A DNA stretch of 5,668 bases from CAZUDI01 sp964618975 (GTDB lineage: Bacteria > Desulfobacterota > Desulfomonilia > UBA1062), in NCBI GenBank assembly GCA_964618975.1, contig CAZUDI010000106.1:1-5668 (forward strand). The letters run 5' to 3'. Both the position numbers and the translations under genes were made by a program. Of the stretch, positions 1 to 4,800 are shown one piece after another. Within the stretch, counting starts at the first letter, position 1. Each line of letters starts with the position of its first letter. The notes below the pieces were generated by a model. That model had not been told where the DNA came from and did not search any database. It saw nothing but the letters and a program-made list of their open reading frames with translations.

Positions 1-2
1 TG

Positions 3-19
3 GTAATAATAGGTATACT
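3..19 (+). promoter_or_regulatory. Candidate -10 region for pckG
   Basis: TATACT at 14-19 matches five of six bases of the sigma70 -10 hexamer. It would place transcription start near base 26, leaving a leader of about 25 nt that just contains the Shine-Dalgarno. An alternative AT-rich -10 lies at 3-10 (TGG followed by TAATAAT). The matching -35 box would fall before the window, so the promoter cannot be judged fully. Confidence 0.3.
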
Positions 20-36
20 AAGAGATTGATTCTGTG

Positions 37-43
37 AGGAGGA
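37..43 (+). promoter_or_regulatory. Ribosome binding site of pckG
   Basis: AGGAGGA lies 7 nt before the ATG at 51. This is near-perfect complementarity to the 16S rRNA 3' end at ideal spacing, and it fixes the pckG start. Confidence 0.9.
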
Positions 44-50
44 ACAAGCA

Positions 51-1838
51 ATGCGATACGAAGTCAAGCACGAGAAACTGAAGACCTGGGTAGATGAGAT
101 CGCCGATCTGTGCCGCCCCGAGAAGGTGCACTGGTGCGACGGATCACGGGAGGAATACGACCTGATCGTGGCGGAGATGGTGCAGAACGGGAACTGCATC
201 CCGCTCGAGAAGAGGCCCCGCAGCATCCTGTTCCGTTCCGATCCGAGCGATGTGGCCCGGGTGGAGGATCGCACCTATATCAGCACCCGCCGGCAGATCG
301 ACGCCGGGCCCACCAACAACTGGATCGACCCGGACGAGCTTAAGAATACCATGCGCGGGCTTTATGACGGCTGCATGCGCGGGCGCACCCTGTACGTGAT
401 CCCCTTCTCCATGGGGCCCATCGGTTCACCCATCGCCAAGATCGGCATCGAGATCACCGACAGCCCCTACGTGGTCTGCAACATGATCGTCATGACGCGT
501 GTGAGCCCCCGGGTGATCGAACTGCTGGGAGAAGACGGCGAGTTCATCCCCTGCCTGCATTCGGTGGGGGCCCCGCTGGCGCCGGGACAAAAGGACGTGC
601 CCTGGCCCTGTGCCCCCATGGAGCAGAAATACATCAGCCATTTCCCGGATGAAGACCTCATCTGGTCCTTCGGGTCGGGCTACGGCGGCAACGCCCTGCT
701 GGGCAAGAAGTGCCTGGCGCTCAGGATCGCCTCGGCCATGGCGCGCCGGGAAGGCTGGATGGCCGAGCACATGCTCATCCTGCGCCTGACCAACCCCGCG
801 GGTCGCCAGTTCCATATCGCGGCGGCCTTTCCCTCGGCCTGCGGCAAGACCAACCTGGCCATGCTCCAGCCCACCATCGAGGGCTGGAAGTGTGAGTGCA
901 TCGGCGACGACATCGCCTGGATGAAGATCGGTCCCGACGGGCGGCTGTATGCCATCAATCCCGAGAACGGCTTTTTCGGCGTGGCCCCGGGCACCTCGTA
1001 CGATTCCAACCCCATGGCCATGGACACCCTGCACGAGAACATCATCTTCACCAACTGCGCCCTGACCGACGACGGGGACATCTGGTGGGAGGGTATGGAC
1101 GGCGCGAAACCGGCACATGCCATCGACTGGAAGGGCCGCGACTGGACCCCGGACTGCAGTGAACCCGCCGCCAATCCCAATGCGCGCTTCACCGCCCCGG
1201 CCGCCCAGTGCCCCATCATCTGTCCCGACTGGGAGAAGCCCGAGGGCGTGCCCATCGACATCTTCGTCTTCGGCGGCCGGCGCGCCGGCGTGGTTCCGCT
1301 GGTCAACGAGGCCTACAACTGGGATCACGGCGTCTTCCTGGGCGCCACGGCCTCGTCGGAGACCACCGCCGCCAACATCGGCGCCGTGGGCAACCTCAGG
1401 CGCGACCCCTTCGCCATGAAGCCGTTTTGCGGCTACAACATGGGCGACTACTTCCAGCACTGGTGTGAGATGGGCGACCGACTGGGCGGGATGGCCCCGC
1501 GCATCTTCTACGTCAACTGGTTCCGCAAGGATGATTCCGGCCGTTTCCTGTGGCCCGGCTTCGGCGAGAACAGCCGCGTGCTGAAGTGGATGTGCGAGCG
1601 GGTCGAGGGCCGGGCCGGGGCCCGCGCGACCCCCATCGGGTACCTGCCGGAAGAAGGCGCCCTGGACCTGGAAGGTCTCGATATCCCCCCTGCGGATATG
1701 GCCGCTATCCTGGATGTGGATGTGGAGGCCTGGAGGGCCGAGCTCCCCGACATCGCCAGGCACTTCGAGCAGTTCGGTGAAAAACTCCCTGAACGCATGC
1801 AGATACAGCTCGACGAACTCGCCCGGCGACTCGTTTAG
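51..1838 (+). CDS. pckG: Phosphoenolpyruvate carboxykinase (GTP)
   Basis: This 595-residue cytosolic enzyme interconverts oxaloacetate + GTP and phosphoenolpyruvate + GDP + CO2, the entry step of gluconeogenesis (or an anaplerotic step in reverse). The length is normal for the GTP-dependent family and the gene looks intact. Seen in the protein: the P-loop/kinase-1 motif FPSACGKTN (260-268) with the family's reactive cysteine at C264; the kinase-2 motif GDDIAWM (285-291); and K220, H240 and D287 at a constant offset of 24 from the metal ligands K244, H264 and D311 of the vertebrate enzyme. The guanine pocket phenylalanines are present (F491, F499, F504, constant offset of 26 from F517, F525, F530), which supports GTP rather than ATP specificity. 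FGGRR (407-411) is the conserved arginine segment. The start is set by AGGAGGA 7 nt upstream. The next gene is convergent, so pckG is probably monocistronic on its 3' side. Confidence 0.97.
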   Translation: MRYEVKHEKLKTWVDEIADLCRPEKVHWCDGSREEYDLIVAEMVQNGNCIPLEKRPRSILFRSDPSDVARVEDRTYISTRRQIDAGPTNNWIDPDELKNTMRGLYDGCMRGRTLYVIPFSMGPIGSPIAKIGIEITDSPYVVCNMIVMTRVSPRVIELLGEDGEFIPCLHSVGAPLAPGQKDVPWPCAPMEQKYISHFPDEDLIWSFGSGYGGNALLGKKCLALRIASAMARREGWMAEHMLILRLTNPAGRQFHIAAAFPSACGKTNLAMLQPTIEGWKCECIGDDIAWMKIGPDGRLYAINPENGFFGVAPGTSYDSNPMAMDTLHENIIFTNCALTDDGDIWWEGMDGAKPAHAIDWKGRDWTPDCSEPAANPNARFTAPAAQCPIICPDWEKPEGVPIDIFVFGGRRAGVVPLVNEAYNWDHGVFLGATASSETTAANIGAVGNLRRDPFAMKPFCGYNMGDYFQHWCEMGDRLGGMAPRIFYVNWFRKDDSGRFLWPGFGENSRVLKWMCERVEGRAGARATPIGYLPEEGALDLEGLDIPPADMAAILDVDVEAWRAELPDIARHFEQFGEKLPERMQIQLDELARRLV

Positions 1839-1853
1839 CTCACCCGGGAGACG

Positions 1854-1882
1854 CCGGGCTACCGACCCGGAAACCTTTGTCT
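1854..1882 (+). terminator. Possible weak terminator after pckG
   Basis: CCGGG (1854-1858) can pair with CCCGG (1866-1870) across a 7-nt loop, followed by AAACCTTTGTCT. The hairpin begins 15 nt after the pckG stop codon. The stem is short and the T-tract is interrupted, so this is at best a weak intrinsic terminator. A competing CCGGG at 1844-1848 could pair with the same 3' arm. Confidence 0.3.
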
Positions 1883-1884
1883 AG

Positions 1885-1929
1885 CTGGGGGCCGCATTCA
1901 CCGCCACGTGCGGCGTCAAGGGCCCCCAG
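1885..1929. repeat. Perfect 9-bp inverted repeat with nested hairpin
   Basis: CTGGGGGCC (1885-1893) is exactly complementary to GGCCCCCAG (1921-1929). The 27-nt loop contains a second small stem, CCGC (1901-1904) with GCGG (1910-1913). It sits in the junction between two convergent genes, so it may act as a terminator or 3'-end stabiliser. Neither side has a T-tract, so a classical intrinsic terminator is not shown. Confidence 0.5.
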
Positions 1930-2003
1930 GATTCATCCCCATGGTACCGCACGCTACGGCAAAGATTTGCCCCTTGGTGCAACCCCCCGCTTCAGGCACA
2001 AGC

Positions 2004-2016
2004 CCCTGACTCAGGG
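2004..2016. repeat. 13-bp palindrome CCCTGAcTCAGGG
   Basis: A perfect six-base dyad around a single central base. The loop is too tight for a full RNA hairpin, so it would matter, if at all, as a protein-binding DNA site. It lies in the non-coding convergent junction where no promoter is expected, and may be chance. Confidence 0.25.
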
Positions 2017-2024
2017 CGGGGTCG

Positions 2025-2059
2025 CCGGCGCAGGAACCTGGGTACGGACACTGCGCCGG
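2025..2059. repeat. 9-bp inverted repeat sharing an arm with the next one
   Basis: CCGGCGCAG (2025-2033) is exactly complementary to CTGCGCCGG (2051-2059), with a 17-nt loop. Its right arm overlaps the left arm of the longer inverted repeat at 2053-2108, so the two stems cannot form at once. Confidence 0.5.
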
Positions 2060-2108
2060 GATCCCAGGCCCCCGGCGGAACGCTCCCGGAGGCCTGAGGT
2101 CCCGGCGC
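2053..2108 (-). terminator. Long imperfect hairpin, probable 3' end of the 66-residue gene
   Basis: The arms 2053-2070 and 2091-2108 are 18 nt each and pair at 16 of 18 positions. As RNA from either strand, one of the two mismatches becomes a G-U wobble. The loop is 20 nt. The hairpin starts 17 nt past the stop codon of the minus-strand gene and could stop transcription from that gene, and perhaps read-through from pckG. No T-run follows on either strand, so termination is inferred from position and stem strength only. Confidence 0.45.
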
Positions 2109-2124
2109 ACCCGGAGCACTTGCC

Positions 2125-2325
2125 TCAGGCGATGAGCTCGATGCGATCGGGGAGATCCAGCTGTTTGTGGAAGAAGCGGATCGCCCCGAGGGGGATGATG
2201 TAATTCTCCTCTGTGGCCACCGCCCGGCAGATGAGGAAGTCATCCTGGACCTCCTTCGTCTCCAGCACGATGTCCTCGAACATAAACGTCTTGACATTGT
2301 TTGAGAGATACTCGGTGAATCGCAT
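2125..2325 (-). CDS. Small conserved-looking protein of unknown function (66 aa)
   Basis: I do not recognise this protein. It has 66 residues, is acidic and probably cytosolic, with no signal peptide or membrane segment. After a short N-terminal stretch (MRFTEYLSNN) it reads as three amphipathic beta-strand-like segments: about 13-22 (TFMFEDIVLE), 27-36 (VQDDFLICRA) and 41-52 (ending IIPLGAIRFF). A charged tail with DLPDRIEL follows. The pattern of short alternating strands resembles small beta-barrel folds such as SH3/Sm-like proteins, but this is a shape impression only. Support for a real gene is good: AAAGGAGG sits 7 nt before the ATG, a sigma70-like promoter lies about 100 nt upstream, and a strong hairpin follows the stop. 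An in-frame extension further upstream has no such start signals and is rejected. The gene is convergent with pckG and divergent from the PAS/LuxR regulator gene. Confidence 0.8.
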   Translation of the reverse strand: MRFTEYLSNNVKTFMFEDIVLETKEVQDDFLICRAVATEENYIIPLGAIRFFHKQLDLPDRIELIA

Positions 2326-2332
2326 GGCGGCG

Positions 2333-2340
2333 CCTCCTTT
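2333..2340 (-). promoter_or_regulatory. Ribosome binding site of the 66-residue gene
   Basis: On the minus strand AAAGGAGG ends 7 nt before the ATG at 2325-2323. This near-perfect site decides the start against the longer in-frame reading. Confidence 0.85.
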
Positions 2341-2364
2341 CATCGCTATGAATCGCCTTCCCTT

Positions 2365-2378
2365 GGCCGCTGGCGGCC
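2365..2378 (-). promoter_or_regulatory. Hairpin in the leader of the 66-residue gene
   Basis: GGCCG (2365-2369) and CGGCC (2374-2378) form a five-bp all-GC stem with a four-base loop. It lies in the inferred leader about 25 nt upstream of the ribosome binding site. It could stabilise the mRNA or be incidental. It does not occlude the ribosome binding site. Confidence 0.35.
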
Positions 2379-2421
2379 GGGGGTAGTCCTTCCGGGACGG
2401 GCACTTAAACATGCATAGGGA

Positions 2422-2451
2422 ATAATATATGTCTCGGTAACGGGGGGGCAA
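2422..2451 (-). promoter_or_regulatory. Sigma70-like promoter of the 66-residue gene
   Basis: Read on the minus strand, a -35 box TTGCCC (2451-2446) is followed after 16 nt by TATATT (2429-2424), or after 18 nt by TATTAT (2427-2422). This is the only markedly AT-rich spot in the local GC-rich sequence. Transcription would start near 2415, giving a leader of about 90 nt before the ATG. Confidence 0.55.
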
Positions 2452-2583
2452 GCAGAGAACCGGGGCAGGTGCGTATCGCGGAGGGTCTCCATCCCCGCCA
2501 TGATAAGTCTCAGGGGCGCCCAAGGGCTGGTCTGCCGGCGACTGCGGAGAGGGTAGTGAAGTGCTATGGGCCGCATTTCTGGC

Positions 2584-2674
2584 GACAGGGAGTTTTCAGG
2601 GAGGGGCCGGGAGTCTGTCCATGATCGGGAAGCTGCCGGGGGATCCCGATGCGGGACAGTGACGATAATCTGTC
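2584..2674. promoter_or_regulatory. Cluster of four GACAG/CTGTC pentamers
   Basis: GACAG at 2584-2588, CTGTC at 2615-2619, GACAG at 2655-2659 and CTGTC at 2670-2674 alternate in orientation. The last pair forms a dyad with a 10-nt spacer that overlaps the -10-like GATAAT (2664-2669). CTGTCC (2615-2620) is also complementary to GGACAG (2654-2659). This may be an operator array for the regulator gene downstream; no protein can be named. Confidence 0.25.
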
Positions 2675-2703
2675 ATTCCGGTATGTTTCAGGAAGCGGGT
2701 CCA

Positions 2704-2720
2704 TGGGGATGTGCATGCAA
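2704..2720 (+). promoter_or_regulatory. Possible sigma54-type promoter element
   Basis: TGG at 2704-2706 and TGCA at 2716-2719 keep the invariant GG-N10-GC spacing of sigma54 promoters, but the bases between match poorly. It would start transcription near 2730, about 110 nt before the GTG at 2838. Such a match can arise by chance in GC-rich DNA. Confidence 0.2.
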
Positions 2721-2826
2721 TGGCCCTGGGAAAGCGCGACCGAGAAGGCCTCTGGCGTCCAGGGAACGTTGTCTGTGAAATACGGGGCTCATGTCCGGCG
2801 GGGCAAAAATCGATAAGGTATGCATC

Positions 2827-2833
2827 GGGAGGA
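2827..2833 (+). promoter_or_regulatory. Ribosome binding site favouring the GTG start at 2838
   Basis: GGGAGGA ends 4 nt before GTG at 2838 (core GGAGG, 5-nt spacing). The in-frame ATG at 2820 has only AAGG one base upstream, which is too close. The ATG at 2976 has no clear site. This favours GTG 2838, with moderate certainty. Confidence 0.5.
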
Positions 2834-2837
2834 TCCG

Positions 2838-4568
2838 GTGGATACTACAAGAAACGACATCCGGCACCCGCGGCACAGGGCGGGGCATCAGGGCAACGGG
2901 CAACACGGCCGAGAGATCTGCCCCCCCGGAATACAGGAAGAACCCTTCGCCCCCAAGGCACGGGCCTACGACTGTATGGAAACCTTAAGTGCCCTCTTCG
3001 GGGATACCGCTCGATCGCTGGATGAAGTCATGGAGGACCTCGTGCAGGTGATTCCGCGTGCCACGCGTTATCCGGAAGCGGTCTGTGTGAGGCTCGTCCT
3101 TGGCAACCGGGAGGTGCGGACACCTGGTCGTGGCGAGACGCGATGGATCCACACGCAGACCCTTGGGGAAGCACAGGGGGGGCTCGGTTCCCTGGAGATC
3201 GGCTGCCTGGAAGGCGATCTCCAGGTTCTTGAGGACCTTGGCCTGGAACCCGGACTGCCGGGGCTGATCGCCCGGCAACTGGAGTGCTTCATCGCCGGCA
3301 GGGAGCACAATCAACGGCTGCGTCGCTACCGTTCGATCATCGCCACCATCAGCGATCCCTTCTATATCCTTGATCGGGAATATCGCTACCGGATGGTCAA
3401 TGAGGCCTTCTGCGATCTCTACCAAAGACCCCGCGCACAAGTGATCGGGCGGCATGCCGCGGAACTCGTGGGGGAAGATGATTTCACGTCCAGATACCGA
3501 CCCTGCCTCGAACGCTGTCTGGCCGGGGAGCGGGTGGATCTCGAGGACTGGATCGAATTTCCCGCTGTCGGGCGCCGGGCGATGATCAAGAGCTATTTTC
3601 CCCTTGTAGACGAGGGCGGCAAGGAAGTGACCGGCATCGTGGTGACCACCTGCGACATCACCGAGCGTAAACGCATGGAGGAGGCCCTGCTCGACTCGCG
3701 GCAGCGGCTGGCGGATATCATCGATTTCCTGCCCGACGCCGCCTTCGTGATCGACAGCCAGCGGCGGGTGATCGCCTGGAACCGTGCCATTGAACGCATG
3801 ACCGGGGTCGCCAAGGATGAGATCCTCGGGAAAGGCGAGGGAGATTATGCGGTGCCCTTCTACGGCGGGCGGCGGCCCTTGCTGATCGACCTCGCCCTGG
3901 GCGACGACCCCGCGGGCCGGCCGCTCTACCACAATCTCGAGCAGAAGGGCGATGCCATCTATGCCGAGATGTCCACCTCCAGGCTGCCCGGGGGGCGGCT
4001 GACCTACCTGTGGGGCAAGGCGACGCCCCTGTACGATGCCGGGGGCACCGTGGTAGGCGCCATCGAGACGATTCGTGACATTACGGAGTTCCGGCAGACC
4101 CAGGAGGCCATGTTCAGTACCGAACAGGCCCTGCGGGCCAAGTCAGATCATCTCGAGGAGGTCAACGTGGCCCTCAAGGTGCTGCTGGATAAGCGCGGCG
4201 AGGAACAGACCGAGCTCAAGGACCGTATCGTATCCAACATCCGGGCCCTGGTGGTGCCCTATATCGAGCGCCTGGGCGCCTCACATCTCGGCGCCGAGCA
4301 GCAGACCCTGGTGGAGATTCTGCAGGCCAATCTGGCCGACATCGCCGCGCCCCTGGCGAGCACCCTGTCGTCTGGCTATTACAACCTCACGCCCATGGAG
4401 ATTCGAGTGGCCAACCTGGTGAAGGAAGGCCTGAGCATCAATGAGATGGAAGGGGTGCTCTGCCTTTCACGGCATACGATCGTCCGCCACCGCTACAATA
4501 TCCGCATCAAGCTGGGGCTGAACAAGACCAAGACTAACCTGCGGACCTTCCTCATGTCCCTCAAGTGA
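2838..4568 (+). CDS. PAS-domain sensor regulator with C-terminal LuxR-type HTH
   Basis: A 576-residue cytoplasmic one-component transcription regulator (numbered from GTG 2838). Order: a His/Arg/Pro-rich N-terminus (1-46) that looks unstructured; a GAF-like sensory region (about 47-158); PAS 1 (about 162-279, with SDPFYILD near its start and closing in the typical DITERKRMEEAL linker); PAS 2 (about 290-419, from DIIDFLPDAAFVID to IRDITEF); a helical, coiled-coil-prone linker (420-465); a further helical segment; and a LuxR-type helix-turn-helix (about 516-561). The last includes LTPMEIRVANLVKEG and LSRHTIVRHRYNIRIKLGL, with the family's conserved Glu, Gly, Thr, Val, His and Asn. There is no histidine kinase or receiver domain and no membrane segment. 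PAS 2 and PAS 1 have no obvious heme or flavin motif, so the signal is unknown. Codons in the first 46 residues include several rare ones (AGA, AGG, ATA, CGA), and the domain begins at Met47 (base 2976), so that may be the true start. ATG 2820 is a third option. Confidence 0.88.
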   Translation: MDTTRNDIRHPRHRAGHQGNGQHGREICPPGIQEEPFAPKARAYDCMETLSALFGDTARSLDEVMEDLVQVIPRATRYPEAVCVRLVLGNREVRTPGRGETRWIHTQTLGEAQGGLGSLEIGCLEGDLQVLEDLGLEPGLPGLIARQLECFIAGREHNQRLRRYRSIIATISDPFYILDREYRYRMVNEAFCDLYQRPRAQVIGRHAAELVGEDDFTSRYRPCLERCLAGERVDLEDWIEFPAVGRRAMIKSYFPLVDEGGKEVTGIVVTTCDITERKRMEEALLDSRQRLADIIDFLPDAAFVIDSQRRVIAWNRAIERMTGVAKDEILGKGEGDYAVPFYGGRRPLLIDLALGDDPAGRPLYHNLEQKGDAIYAEMSTSRLPGGRLTYLWGKATPLYDAGGTVVGAIETIRDITEFRQTQEAMFSTEQALRAKSDHLEEVNVALKVLLDKRGEEQTELKDRIVSNIRALVVPYIERLGASHLGAEQQTLVEILQANLADIAAPLASTLSSGYYNLTPMEIRVANLVKEGLSINEMEGVLCLSRHTIVRHRYNIRIKLGLNKTKTNLRTFLMSLK

Positions 4569-4587
4569 TTGCTAATATGTATAGCAA
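4569..4587. repeat. AT-rich dyad TTGCTA-N7-TAGCAA
   Basis: TTGCTA (4569-4574) and TAGCAA (4582-4587) form a perfect six-base inverted repeat beginning at the base after the regulator's stop codon. It sits in the most AT-rich stretch of the window (about 4569-4625). It could be an operator or the remains of a weak terminator. An extended -10-like TG-N-TAATAT overlaps it (4570-4578). Confidence 0.35.
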
Positions 4588-4659
4588 CTATATCGCAATT
4601 AAAGCGCAGAAATTCGGGTTAATCCTGCACCGGAAAACTCCGATGGAAGGTGTATGCGC

Positions 4660-4692
4660 CCCGGGGGTATGCCCGCGGCATTCGGCCCCGGG
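4660..4692 (+). terminator. Two-tier GC hairpin downstream of the regulator gene
   Basis: CCCGGGG (4660-4666) pairs with CCCCGGG (4686-4692). Inside it, ATGCC (4669-4673) pairs with GGCAT (4677-4681) around a three-base loop, with a small asymmetric internal loop between the tiers. It lies 91 nt after the regulator's stop and upstream of the receptor gene's candidate promoter. That position suits an insulating terminator, but no T-run follows. Confidence 0.4.
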
Positions 4693-4704
4693 ACATCCTG
4701 CAGG

Positions 4705-4717
4705 CCGCCAGTGGCGG
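4705..4717. repeat. Compact hairpin CCGCC-AGT-GGCGG
   Basis: A perfect five-bp stem with a three-base loop, 12 nt after the larger hairpin and just upstream of the candidate -35 box at 4723. With its neighbour it could form a double-hairpin transcription barrier. Confidence 0.35.
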
Positions 4718-4722
4718 GGAAG

Positions 4723-4752
4723 TTGGGCAGAAGTGATGAGAGTGATTACAAT
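4723..4752 (+). promoter_or_regulatory. Candidate sigma70-like promoter of the chemoreceptor gene
   Basis: TTGGGC (4723-4728) and TACAAT (4747-4752, five of six bases of TATAAT) are separated by 18 nt. Transcription would begin near 4759, about 40 nt before the ATG. No convincing sigma28 or sigma54 element was seen in this interval. Confidence 0.4.
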
Positions 4753-4789
4753 TCCCTTTATGAGGATGAGCTGAACGGCAACAAACAGA

Positions 4790-4795
4790 AAGGAG
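4790..4795 (+). promoter_or_regulatory. Ribosome binding site of the chemoreceptor gene
   Basis: AAGGAG ends 5 nt before the ATG at 4801, with a purine-rich flank. It fixes the start of a reading frame that stays open to the end of the window. Confidence 0.85.
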
Positions 4796-4800
4796 AGGCT

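Larger units (their letters stand above)
2452..2837. other. Non-coding region upstream of the PAS/LuxR gene
   Basis: I find no supportable gene in these 386 bases. The open frames here give arginine/glycine-rich translations with rare codons and no ribosome binding site. The stretch is the upstream region shared by two divergent genes. It holds a cluster of GACAG/CTGTC pentamers (2584-2674), a TCCCG-ATG-CGGGA hairpin (2644-2656), a GATAAT -10-like hexamer (2664-2669) with no good -35, and a GG-N10-GC element (2705-2718). No tRNA-like cloverleaf or riboswitch core was recognised by eye. Confidence 0.5.

Noticed and set aside
426..1763. Long minus-strand open frame (445 codons) opposite pckG
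   Set aside because: It lies wholly inside the certain pckG gene on the opposite strand. Its translation is low-complexity, rich in Gly/Ala/Val/His, with no domain. Such long antisense frames are expected where codons end in G or C.
2326..2523. N-terminal extension of the 66-residue protein to 132 residues
   Set aside because: It would run through the sigma70-like promoter and leader, is rich in Pro/Arg/Gly unlike the core, and lacks a start signal as good as that at 2325.
2566..2778. Plus-strand frame of 70 codons upstream of the regulator
   Set aside because: No ribosome binding site, Gly/Arg-rich random-looking translation, and it covers the candidate control region.
2985..3932. Minus-strand open frame (315 codons) opposite the PAS/LuxR gene
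   Set aside because: It is a shadow of the PAS domains on the other strand, with no recognisable protein and no ribosome binding site.
4600..4622. Possible sigma28 (flagellar/chemotaxis) promoter TAAAG ... CGGGTTAA
   Set aside because: The spacing between the two parts is about 7 nt instead of about 11, and the -10 part matches GCCGATAA poorly.
4697..4704. Palindrome CCTGCAGG
   Set aside because: A plain eight-base restriction-site palindrome, expected by chance at this GC content.
4565..4774. Small frame starting GTG overlapping the regulator's TGA stop
   Set aside because: The GTGA overlap mimics translational coupling, but there is no ribosome binding site. The translation has no pattern and the stretch contains hairpins and a promoter-like pair.
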